A stretch of 64,000 nt of DNA, taken from an uncultured Bacteroidales bacterium. GTDB taxonomy: Bacteria; Bacteroidota; Bacteroidia; Bacteroidales; Paludibacteraceae. A model generated the notes under the pieces. The model did not search any database and was not told where the DNA came from. It worked only from the letters and a program-made list of their open reading frames with translations. Below, piece by piece: positions 1 through 6,296 of the stretch. Made by a program: the position numbers and the translations under genes. The stretch is from positions 32,577 to 96,576 of the forward strand of contig CACZFM010000008.1 of assembly GCA_902780495.1 (NCBI GenBank). The letters are read 5' to 3'. Each line of letters opens with the position of its first letter. Within the stretch, counting starts at the first letter, position 1.

Positions 1-4
1 CCGA

Positions 5-36
5 CAAAGGTAATACTTTTTTTTCGAATATGCAAA
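5..36 (-). promoter_or_regulatory. Bacteroidota promoter firing left, out of the window
   Basis: Minus strand shows TTTG (33-36), exactly 20 nt, then TACCTTTG (5-12), the -33/-7 consensus of the Bacteroidota primary sigma factor. The gene it serves lies left of base 1. The box and its A-rich spacer are near-identical to the promoter at 41108-41139. Confidence 0.8.
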
Positions 37-155
37 TAAAAACGAGCAAAAGTGGAAGAAAGGCGCGATAGTGGCGCGCGAGTGGCTGTTTAGGTATAAA
101 TATCCTTCGGTATTTTGTCGGTCCATTATCGGTATCTCATTTTAAAAACGACCCT

Positions 156-224
156 ATGGTCACTCTGAAACAACTCATCAACGACTTGCGGCAGATGTAT
201 CAACCACGATGCCGTTATAGATGA
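156..224 (+). pseudogene. 22-codon fragment resembling the N-terminus of PrmC (HemK)
   Basis: ATG at 156 opens MVTLKQLINDLRQMYQP and then hits a stop after 22 codons. The amphipathic start resembles the first helix of release-factor glutamine methyltransferase PrmC in Bacteroidales. In this order prmC often sits divergent from another gene (ribD, from memory), which would fit the leftward promoter just upstream. The similarity breaks off around base 207 and no continuation is seen in other frames, so if the identification is right this is a truncated relic. The call rests on a very short stretch and may be chance. Confidence 0.25.
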
Positions 225-266
225 ACTTTCGGACTATGGTTCTGGTCAAATGTAGGTGCGCTTTCG

Positions 267-644
267 TCAATAGATGGTTTCCCAGGAATGGTTGCTCTTT
301 CCGTCACTGCAACACCCCCATTGGACGCCAAACGGATTATCACACTGCAGTCGGAGGCCACAGTGTTTGCATTGAATAATTCGTTGCGTACCCACTTCAC
401 ACAGCATGTGCCAACTATGTCCGCCATAATTCGAATTACCCTCACGCCCTTTGCAATTCGCGCCTCTATCCGGATATTGATTGGCTTTGACCACCAAACC
501 GCAGTGGCTGCATTCGTAATAAAACAACCGTGAATGCTGATGGGTGGCACAATAATGTTCCGAACGGTTCGAAGCCTCGTCAATGGAGGGTTTGCAAGAC
601 ATCATGCATAACAAAGTACACAGTAAAAATACATATTTCTTCAT
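267..644 (-). CDS. Small lipoprotein with two Cys/His (zinc-ribbon-like) repeats
   Basis: A 125-residue protein starting MKKYVFLLCTLLCMMSC, a lipoprotein signal peptide with the lipobox Cys at residue 17. The mature part holds two tandem modules of the form C-x2-C-G-L, then a Cys, then H-x-W: ECSHCGL (about 44-50) ending in GGHSW, and QCKHCGL (about 91-97) ending in NHSW. The spacing of paired Cys with a later Cys and His suggests metal-binding knuckles exposed in the periplasm or on the surface. Similar short Cys-rich lipoproteins occur in Bacteroides and Prevotella without known function. It is the last gene of a leftward set, 37 bp after the previous stop. Function unknown. Confidence 0.7.
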   Translation of the reverse strand: MKKYVFLLCTLLCMMSCKPSIDEASNRSEHYCATHQHSRLFYYECSHCGLVVKANQYPDRGANCKGREGNSNYGGHSWHMLCEVGTQRIIQCKHCGLRLQCDNPFGVQWGCCSDGKSNHSWETIY

Positions 645-681
645 CGGATTATACCCTATAAGTTCGGGTGCACTGTCAAAT

Positions 682-1419
682 TTAACATTCTATAAATCGG
701 TTATGATTACACTCAATCCGTATTGCAAAACTATTCATTCGCAAAATATCGGGTAGGGAATACAGATGGTGCGCAATCAGATCATAAAGCCCGTGGCAAA
801 TAGGCAGGTGGTCAGTGTTCGGACGTTGCAGCCATTTTATCGCAAAGGTTTTCTTTTGGATGGGGTTTTGTAAGCCCTGTATGGCGTTGATATCGGCATT
901 TCTGTCTTTAGGGTTAAATTTCACAGACGCATAGGCAAACCACGGATAGGAGAATCCATCTTCCTCGTTAAAGAGATTGAGCATAGAGGAAAACTTCGAG
1001 CCGTAATAGTCGTCCTCTTCCATTGCCAAGACGGAATGTTCGGTGTAGAAATTATAGTGTAATTGCGCTTCTATATAGGTGTTGTTGTCATATTCCTCCA
1101 TGCCGGACATGCGCAGACGTTCCTTGTAGAAGTTCCTCAAATCTGCATACATCTGTTCGGTCATCGTCGCAATTTGGGTATTCAACTGTTCCAATCGCGC
1201 CAATTCGTTGTTCGTGGCGGCAAACATATCATTGAGTGCCGCCTTGCGTTTCTGCAACAAAGCGATGATACGTTGTCTCTGCGTTCGGGAGAGCGGTCCT
1301 TCAAAGAAATAATTGTCGTCCCATTCGGCGATTTCAATCATGCGCTTCTCGTAGTTTTGCACACGTTGGCGCAGCAACGCGATGCGCTTGTCGGATAAGG
1401 GCTTATGCGTGGTCATCAT
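682..1419 (-). CDS. Hypothetical protein, about 245 residues
   Basis: The frame is open further upstream, but two adjacent ATG codons at 1419 and 1416 overlap the stop of the preceding 36-codon ORF, which favours a start there by translational coupling. The N-terminal third is charged and helical (rich in R, K, E, Q, likely coiled coil, about residues 10-90). The rest contains acidic and aromatic stretches such as MEEDDYYGSKF. There is no signal peptide or membrane segment, so a cytoplasmic protein is likely. I do not recognise the family. The neighbour upstream is a uracil-DNA-glycosylase-like gene on the same strand. Confidence 0.6.
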   Translation of the reverse strand: MMTTHKPLSDKRIALLRQRVQNYEKRMIEIAEWDDNYFFEGPLSRTQRQRIIALLQKRKAALNDMFAATNNELARLEQLNTQIATMTEQMYADLRNFYKERLRMSGMEEYDNNTYIEAQLHYNFYTEHSVLAMEEDDYYGSKFSSMLNLFNEEDGFSYPWFAYASVKFNPKDRNADINAIQGLQNPIQKKTFAIKWLQRPNTDHLPICHGLYDLIAHHLYSLPDILRMNSFAIRIECNHNRFIEC

Positions 1420-1513
1420 GCTTCTCTTTGGAACGTTTGCACAATTCATCAAGAAAGTCTTGCACTCCATGTCCCGGTTTCGGACAAGGGTCTTCGAATA
1501 CGGTCGGTCTCAT
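1403..1513 (-). CDS. 36-residue small ORF between UDG-like gene and hypothetical
   Basis: ATG at 1513 opens MRPTVFEDPCPKPGHG and continues with a charged stretch ending KEKHDDHA. It starts 12 bp after the UDG-like stop, behind an A-rich leader typical of Bacteroidota starts. Its stop overlaps the tandem ATGs of the next gene, the arrangement of a translationally coupled cistron. It may be a genuine micro-protein or a coupling leader. No homologue recognised. Confidence 0.45.
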   Translation of the reverse strand: MRPTVFEDPCPKPGHGVQDFLDELCKRSKEKHDDHA

Positions 1514-1525
1514 AATTGTTGTTTG

Positions 1526-2203
1526 TTAGGAATGTATAAGGTTCGTTAAATAGCCGTCAAACTGCTTCATGGCACTATACCAGGCGCTTGACGAGGGATG
1601 ATAGGGGTTGATGATGGCAATGGGCTGCGGAACTCCAGGCACGTTCAGATGGCAAATATAGAACTCTGTCTCACGTAGTTCTTTCATGTCCACCAGATAG
1701 GGATTTTGCTCCTTCAGGCAGGAATTAATCACACTGCCCCATACAATCACGATGTCGGGGCGCAAATCTTGTACCACTTCGGTAAAAGCTTTCAAATCCC
1801 GTTCCGAGAGGTCGGACCACGATGTTTCGCGGAACGAACCATTGGTGGCAGGTAGAAAGAACTGCACATAATTGGTGAAGGCCAGATGGTCCCAAACCGT
1901 ATCGTAGTCATCGGTCTGCAAGAACTTGCCCATATAGGTGGCAAATCGCTGATAGGTAGTTGGTGCATCCTCCACACAATAACTCGGTTCGAGATGAAGT
2001 TGTTTGCCCGCAGGTTGGTATTCAGGACATTTCGCGTCAAAGGCTGACGAGTCTTTGTGAATAACACTTGTGCACGATGCAAAGAACGGACAGGTGACGC
2101 GGTCGCAGTAGAAACTTGCCCCTAACACCAAAATCCGCTTGCCGTTGATACCATCGGCATAATGTTTGCCGACATAAGGTTCGAAAAATTTATATTTACT
2201 CAT
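1526..2203 (-). CDS. Uracil-DNA glycosylase-like family protein
   Basis: A 225-residue cytoplasmic protein. The early segment GKRILVLGASFYC resembles the glycine-rich first motif of UDG-superfamily members. RPDIVIVWGSVIN (about 150-162) is a typical beta-strand and loop of the fold. The late NPYHPSSS carries the H-P-S motif that in the superfamily contacts the DNA minor groove. Several cysteines cluster at about 33-60 (C-D-R-V-T-C, ASC, KC), possibly a metal site as in Fe-S UDGs, but the spacing is not diagnostic. The role would be base-excision repair or a nucleobase-recognising relative; the substrate cannot be read. It is first gene of its transcript, behind an unusual promoter with a perfect palindrome. 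Confidence 0.6.
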   Translation of the reverse strand: MSKYKFFEPYVGKHYADGINGKRILVLGASFYCDRVTCPFFASCTSVIHKDSSAFDAKCPEYQPAGKQLHLEPSYCVEDAPTTYQRFATYMGKFLQTDDYDTVWDHLAFTNYVQFFLPATNGSFRETSWSDLSERDLKAFTEVVQDLRPDIVIVWGSVINSCLKEQNPYLVDMKELRETEFYICHLNVPGVPQPIAIINPYHPSSSAWYSAMKQFDGYLTNLIHS

Positions 2204-2246
2204 ATATAATTAGTTGATGAAAGCAGTACATTCGCTTTTACGCTGC

Positions 2247-2290
2247 AAAGATACTGCTTTTTTTTCTGTTTTTTGTAGACGTCTACAAAT
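2247..2290 (-). promoter_or_regulatory. Promoter of UDG-like gene with 18-bp perfect palindrome
   Basis: TATCTTTG lies at 2247-2254 (minus strand), but the canonical TTTG is absent at the usual 20-nt distance. Instead a perfect inverted repeat, TTTGTAGACGTCTACAAA, occupies 2273-2290 over the -33 region. A perfect 18-bp palindrome over a promoter is the expected form of a dimeric repressor or activator operator. Since the gene served is DNA-repair-like, a damage-response regulator is one possibility (inference). Confidence 0.55.
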
Positions 2291-2307
2291 TTTGTTGAAA
2301 TTAGTTG

Positions 2308-3360
2308 TCAATTTTTCAGACATTCCTTTATCACATTCATCCATTCGGCCTTTTCTTTGTCCATTCGTGCCGATTTGGTGGGGCGCATGGTTTGTGTTTT
2401 CATGGCAGGTGTATATACATTGCCGTCCATATCCAAAAACACCTTGAACAAAGCCGTCCATGGGATATGGATGGTTTCATTCCGTTCGTAGGTTTTGAAG
2501 GCTTTGTTGATTAGTCCGTGGTTGTAAAGATACTCAAAGAGCGCCACCATCATTCGCCCGAAATCGATGCGGTCGTTTCTCTGTATGCGCCATGCGCACG
2601 GATAATTAGGGTCTCTTGCGATCAGGCGTTGATACTCTGCGCCAATGATAAAGCGCTCAAACACTGCCCTTGCTTCTGCGGTCTTTTGCGCATCAATGGT
2701 TTTGTCGCCGTTCACATATTGGATGCGATCCAGAAGTGCCTGATAGGTCTCATGGGTAAAGCATGTCGGCTCCTGCTCAAAACTCTTTTCCGGCAAGGCT
2801 CCATTGGATAATGCCTCGCCATTGAGGTATCGCCGGAAGACATTGCGAATGATGGTCGTGGCTGTTACTCCTACTTTCCGAATGTCCTCCTCCTCGTTAA
2901 GAGTAATCCAAAAGAGCCAATAGGTGTTGTCGTTGGCATTGTCGGTCAGTTTGAAACGATGGGAGAAATCTTTTAGCGGGAATGTGTTGTTGAGAATCTG
3001 GCACATTTCCGGCAAAACGATTTCACGTTCTCTACGGAACTGCTCAATTTCCTTCGCATGGTCAAAGCCGGATAGGGTAATGCCACGGCATCCGTAGTAA
3101 ATACCCTCGCTTGGTTTTTTAGTGTGATATTCGATGAGGAACTCATACATTCGGTGGCCATCGGGACTGCAAAGCGAATCCAACTTATATGCCAAGTGAT
3201 GGGGAAGAGACACACCGGGTACAGAGGCGCGCAACTTGTCCCTGTCACCACCTACCAGTTGCAGCATCTTCGATTCGTAAAACAATGAAGCCTCCGCTAC
3301 ATATTTGGCGGCATAATAGTCATTGGCTTGAGTGGAAAAAGGAATGAGTTTCTTGGGCAT
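2308..3360 (-). CDS. Hypothetical protein, 350 residues
   Basis: Start chosen at ATG 3360 (MPKKLIPFSTQANDYY). The upstream in-frame TTG lies inside the -7 promoter box and cannot be transcribed. The protein is soluble, without signal peptide or transmembrane segment, rich in aromatic and charged residues, with a predicted helical C-terminus. There is no nucleotide-binding loop and no recognisable catalytic motif. It has its own promoter at 3394-3425 and a leader of roughly 25-30 nt. Family not recognised. Confidence 0.65.
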   Translation of the reverse strand: MPKKLIPFSTQANDYYAAKYVAEASLFYESKMLQLVGGDRDKLRASVPGVSLPHHLAYKLDSLCSPDGHRMYEFLIEYHTKKPSEGIYYGCRGITLSGFDHAKEIEQFRREREIVLPEMCQILNNTFPLKDFSHRFKLTDNANDNTYWLFWITLNEEEDIRKVGVTATTIIRNVFRRYLNGEALSNGALPEKSFEQEPTCFTHETYQALLDRIQYVNGDKTIDAQKTAEARAVFERFIIGAEYQRLIARDPNYPCAWRIQRNDRIDFGRMMVALFEYLYNHGLINKAFKTYERNETIHIPWTALFKVFLDMDGNVYTPAMKTQTMRPTKSARMDKEKAEWMNVIKECLKN

Positions 3361-3393
3361 GGCTGTAGGATTGCTTAGGTTGAATATCGCCGA

Positions 3394-3425
3394 CAAAGGT
3401 ACAACAAAAATTGCACATACGCAAA
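3394..3425 (-). promoter_or_regulatory. Promoter for the 350-residue hypothetical gene
   Basis: Minus strand: TTTG (3422-3425), 20 nt, TACCTTTG (3394-3401). It is divergent from the tRNA-Asp promoter about 110 bp to the right. Confidence 0.8.
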
Positions 3426-3536
3426 TGTTTCAGTGATTTTTTACCCATTATTATTAAATGTGTCAAATTCGCATATTTTTTTTCTACATGAAAATCAGTG
3501 TGTTAGAATTATTTTTTGAAAAAAGTGTCAAAAATA

Positions 3537-3568
3537 TTTGGTCATGTCAAAAAAAAGCAGTACCTTTG
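3537..3568 (+). promoter_or_regulatory. Promoter of tRNA-Asp
   Basis: TTTG (3537-3540), 20 nt containing an A8 tract, TACCTTTG (3561-3568). The tRNA starts 30 bp downstream. Confidence 0.85.
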
Positions 3569-3597
3569 CACCCGCTTTTGAAAAAAGCACACTATCC

Positions 3598-3671
3598 GGT
3601 GCGGTAGTTCAGTTGGTTAGAATACCGGCCTGTCACGCCGTAGGTCGCGAGTTCGAGTCTCGTCCGCACCG
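3598..3671 (+). tRNA. tRNA-Asp (GTC anticodon)
   Basis: A 74-nt cloverleaf. Acceptor stem GGTGCGG (3598-3604) pairs perfectly with CCGCACC (3664-3670), with discriminator G at 3671. The anticodon loop in GGCCTGTCACGCC gives GTC, read as Asp. The T-arm GTTCGAGTC is canonical. The 3' CCA is not encoded. Confidence 0.95.
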
Positions 3672-3672
3672 C

Positions 3673-3701
3673 AAAAAGACATCCTCATGGATGTCTTTTT
3701 T
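3673..3701 (+). terminator. Intrinsic terminator after tRNA-Asp
   Basis: AAAAAGACATCC (3673-3684) and GGATGTCTTTTT (3689-3700) form a perfect 12-bp hairpin with a 4-nt loop, ending in a T run. It is symmetric enough to act on both strands. Confidence 0.85.
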
Positions 3702-3729
3702 GTGCGCAGGACTTATCTCTGCGAGTCCT

Positions 3730-4075
3730 CTAATGTTTCTCCTCACCTCTTTGTAATGCGGCACGACCGAGATTGGTCATCAGACCGCGTTGTTGCACAG
3801 CGTTGTTTATTCAGGTCGGTCCAATGGCTGCGTTTTTGTCTAGGCGACAACCGCTGCGCCAGCCGACCGTCACCCAGACGCTTGAGGGTAGAGTCTATCC
3901 ATCCGAAACATAGTGCCTCTTCAACCATATCAAGGTAGGGGAGGCACACGCCTTCCGGCTTTTTCTTGCCGCGGTACATCGCAATCCAGCAGAACTTTTG
4001 GTTGGCAGCATGTTGCTCGAACCACTCCCGCAGCTGTGCCCGTTCGTTATATTCCAACAAATCAACTATTTCCAT
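3730..4075 (-). pseudogene. Frameshifted, truncated YdeI/OmdA-family gene
   Basis: The first 85 residues match the YdeI (bacteriocin-protection, OmpD-associated) family: LREWFEQHAANQKFCWIAMYRGKKKPEG, then VEEALCFGWIDSTLKRL, then RLSPRQKRSHWTDLNKQR (key residues ALCFGWID, SPR, S-W, N-K-R). After NKQR (about base 3806-3810) the open frame turns to unrelated sequence. Shifting by one base gives the expected continuation, GLMTNLGRAAL, before a stop at 3730. The usual C-terminal helical domain (family length about 190) is missing. A one-base indel plus truncation is inferred. It lies between tRNA-Asp and an IS21 remnant, and a promoter inside the remnant points at it. Confidence 0.7.
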
Positions 4076-4110
4076 TTTTTTCTCTTGTTATCGTCAGGCT
4101 CGTCTCATAT

Positions 4111-4165
4111 TAATAACCTATTAATAACCTAATAATAACTCAATAATCACCCAATAATAACCTAA
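4111..4165. repeat. 11-bp tandem repeat array A, 5 copies of TAATAACCTAA
   Basis: Five consecutive 11-mers: TAATAACCTAT, TAATAACCTAA, TAATAACTCAA, TAATCACCCAA, TAATAACCTAA. It lies in the 307-bp gene-free stretch (4076-4382) that otherwise holds only the end of the IS21 remnant and one promoter. The same unit recurs at 23417, 41212 and 60120. Confidence 0.9.
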
Positions 4166-4321
4166 TATACTACACTACACTAAATATAAGGGAAGGGATA
4201 CGACAATTTTTCGATATACGCAAATGTTTCTTAGGGGAATTATATAGGAGTTAGCTGTAATTAACAATTGAAAAGTGCGCCAGATACTAATTGAAAAGTA
4301 TCCCACTTAGAGAATCGGTTG

Positions 4322-4353
4322 CAAAGGTAGTAATTCATTGTTAAACTTCCAAA
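4322..4353 (-). promoter_or_regulatory. Promoter inside the IS21 remnant, facing the ydeI relic
   Basis: Minus strand TTTG (4350-4353), 20 nt, TACCTTTG (4322-4329). It lies between the istB stop and the element's terminal repeats and points leftward. Confidence 0.7.
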
Positions 4354-4382
4354 TATTTTTGCAATTATTTTGCATTTTTGTT

Positions 4383-4622
4383 TCAATTTAGCATGTTTTG
4401 GGTCTCTTTAAGGCGGTAAGAGACACCTGTCATGTTAATTAAGTGTGCCCGGTGCGTGAGCCGATCGACGAGTGCAGTGACAAGGATTTTGTCTTCAATC
4501 ACCTCACTCCAACGATTGAAAGCGAGGTTCGTAGTGATGATGGTTGCTTTCTTTCCTGTGCGGATGTAATGCGAAACAACACGCTTTATTGATTTAAGAG
4601 AGTGTGCCAATTGGTTTGACAC
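4383..4622 (-). pseudogene. istB: C-terminal fragment of IstB, IS21 ATP-binding helper
   Basis: The last 55 or so residues match the IstB C-terminus: KKATIITTNLAFNRWSEV (sensor-like TTN), then LVTALVDRLTHRAHLINM (family DRL-H), then GVSYRLKE. Full IstB is about 245-260 residues with Walker motifs, all of which are absent. The upstream portion up to the GTG at 4622 (MSNQLAHSLKSIKRVV) does not look like IstB and overlaps a hairpin, so it is probably not translated. Confidence 0.7.
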
Positions 4623-4630
4623 ACCCTCTT
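4596..4630 (-). terminator. Hairpin 20 bp after the surface operon
   Basis: Minus strand AAGAGGGTGTG (4630-4620) and CACACTCTCTT (4606-4596) pair over 11 bp with one mismatch and a 13-nt loop. No strong U run follows, so termination may be weak. Confidence 0.45.
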
Positions 4631-4650
4631 CGGGAAAGAAAAGATAGTTG

Positions 4651-6282
4651 TTATCTTTGAATCCAAGCGGAGTCTTTGCGAATGCGGTTGAAGTGGTATG
4701 CCAGTTTCAAACCTACATCGAAATAACCAAGTTTTTGGTTGTAAGTATCGGTGGCGGAAAGCACGTTCACAACAGCGGGTTTGTTGGCAGCAGGCAACTC
4801 ATTGATAGTAACGAGCGAAGCCTTGTCGGTGTTGTTGGTGTAGAGCGTGTAAACGCTGTAGTTGGCATAAACACCGATACCGAGCGAGTTCTGGCTGGGG
4901 AAACGAACTTCGTAACCCAGTTCAGCACCCAACATGATGTTGATTTTACTTGCGCTCCATTTGCCTTTGCTCTTAGCCTGGTCGTCCGTAACTTGACCTG
5001 TAATCTTGGCATTATAAACAGTTACATCTTCTTCGGGGAAGTGAGCTATAATGTCAGGACTGGAGATTTTCTGGTCGTAGTGTGCATACACAGGCACCGT
5101 GAAACGCGGACCGAAGTTGAAGAACAGACCGCAGTCGTGAATCATGCTGAACATAACGGGTACTTCCAGTTGGATTTGACCGTCGTATTCTTTCACTTTG
5201 TCTGCTTGGATGGTGTAGTCAATTTGTCCGTCAGCGGTTCTCTCGGAGAATTGGTCTTTGATGGCGCTTTCGATGTGCGAACGCGAGTAGCCTGCACTGA
5301 GGCCTACGAGAATACCATATTGGGTTCTCCAAGCGTCTTTCTTCCAATAGTGAGCGTATTGGAGGTCAAGCAGAGCATCAAATCCTGTGTGCCATTTACC
5401 CATCTTGCCGGCATCGTGCATCAAGGATGCAAGACCGGCACGGACACCGATGGTAAAGCGGTCGCACTGGGGGATAATCTCAGGATGGTTCTCCGTCTCT
5501 TCGGTTACCGCTTCAACGCCCAAACTTTCTTTGGCAGGACCGAGTTGTTTTTTCTCTTTTGTCGTTTCTTCCGCAACAACAGGAGCAACTTCCTCTTGTA
5601 CGGCAGGAGTTTCTTCTTGAACGACAGGGGTTTCCTCCACTACTACGACAACGGGTGCGGGAGTAACTTCTTCCTGTACGGCGGGAGTCTCTTCTACTAC
5701 AACCACGGGAGCAGGAGTAACTTCTTCCTGTGCGGCAGGAGTTTCTTCCACCACAACCACGGGAGCAGGAGTAACTTCTTCCTGTACGGCAGGTGTTTCT
5801 TCCACTACAACCACGGGAGCAGGAGTAACTTCTTCCTGTGCGGCAGGAGTCTCTTCTACCACAACCACGGGTGCGGGAGTAACTTCTTCCTGTGCGGCAG
5901 GGGTTTCTTCCACTACAACAATGGGAGTTTCTTCTGCCACCTTTTTCTCGTCCTCACGCTTGGCTTCCTGATTCTCTTCTGCCAATTGGGGATGTGTGGA
6001 TTTGTTCAAAATATCGTCCGGTCCTACCCAAGAGTAGATGCCGCGAATCAATATACCATTGGGCCACCGTTTGCCACCTACCTGTTGGATGGTATGTTCC
6101 ACATTATATACCCATGTGGACATGAGTTCTCCCGTCAAGTAGCGACGATGGTCGCGTTTGATGACGATGGTATCTCCGACACTGAAGTCAGACAACTTTG
6201 CCGAGGTGGTCGGCTCTTCCGCCGACACACCTACAGCAATTAACGCAACGGCTGCAAATGCAATTTTCAACATGTTTTTCAT
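4651..6282 (-). CDS. Outer-membrane beta-barrel with Pro/Glu repeat linker
   Basis: A 543-residue protein with signal peptide MKNMLKIAFAAVALIAVGVSA. Three parts are visible. Residues 25-105 form a small globular domain (FSVGDTIVIKRDHRRYLTG, WPNGILIRGIYSWVGPDDI). Residues about 115-235 are a low-complexity linker of 18-residue repeats, VVVVEETPAAQEEVTPAP. Residues about 270-543 are a barrel with alternating aromatic strands (FTIGVRAGLASL, GILVGLSAGY, LFFNFGPRF, GVYANYSVYTLY) ending in LGYFDVGLKLAYHFNRI. The ATG at 6282 follows an unusually good Shine-Dalgarno (AAAGGAGG) that overlaps the upstream stop. As last gene of the surface operon it may anchor or link the large exported proteins to the envelope (inference). 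Confidence 0.75.
   Translation of the reverse strand: MKNMLKIAFAAVALIAVGVSAEEPTTSAKLSDFSVGDTIVIKRDHRRYLTGELMSTWVYNVEHTIQQVGGKRWPNGILIRGIYSWVGPDDILNKSTHPQLAEENQEAKREDEKKVAEETPIVVVEETPAAQEEVTPAPVVVVEETPAAQEEVTPAPVVVVEETPAVQEEVTPAPVVVVEETPAAQEEVTPAPVVVVEETPAVQEEVTPAPVVVVVEETPVVQEETPAVQEEVAPVVAEETTKEKKQLGPAKESLGVEAVTEETENHPEIIPQCDRFTIGVRAGLASLMHDAGKMGKWHTGFDALLDLQYAHYWKKDAWRTQYGILVGLSAGYSRSHIESAIKDQFSERTADGQIDYTIQADKVKEYDGQIQLEVPVMFSMIHDCGLFFNFGPRFTVPVYAHYDQKISSPDIIAHFPEEDVTVYNAKITGQVTDDQAKSKGKWSASKINIMLGAELGYEVRFPSQNSLGIGVYANYSVYTLYTNNTDKASLVTINELPAANKPAVVNVLSATDTYNQKLGYFDVGLKLAYHFNRIRKDSAWIQR
5640..5930. repeat. 54-bp coding minisatellite, 5 in-phase copies plus degenerate ends
   Basis: The marker GTAACTTCTTCCTG recurs at 5663, 5717, 5771, 5825 and 5879, each exactly 54 bp apart. 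Each unit encodes 18 residues, so gain or loss of a copy keeps the reading frame. The copies differ mostly at third codon positions. Confidence 0.9.
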
Positions 6283-6296
6283 CTTGCTGCCTCCTT

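Larger units (their letters stand above)
4266..4622 (-). mobile_element. IS21-family insertion sequence remnant (one end)
   Basis: It consists of the 3' part of an istB gene followed by a terminal region with two direct copies of AATTGAAAAGT (4266-4276 and 4289-4299, 23 bp apart). Multiple short repeats at the ends are a hallmark of IS21-family elements, and the GAAAAGT core is of the kind found at Bacteroidota IS21 ends. The istA gene, the 5' part of istB and the other end are missing, so it cannot transpose. The inner boundary is not sharp but must lie near 4560-4640, next to the surface operon's 3' end. Confidence 0.65.

Noticed and set aside
2305..2514. Plus-strand small frames at 2.2-2.8 kb
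   Set aside because: They are complements of the 350-residue minus-strand gene and the promoter region, without leader or homology.
4111..4165. Iteron-type replication origin
   Set aside because: The unit recurs at four dispersed sites without an initiator gene or DnaA boxes beside it; dnaN is present but dnaA is not in the window.
4648..6243. 531-codon open frame on the plus strand, opposite the barrel gene
   Set aside because: It is the antisense of the minisatellite gene; its Phe/Asn/Gly repeats are just the complement of VVVEETPA repeats, with no signal peptide, promoter or family match.
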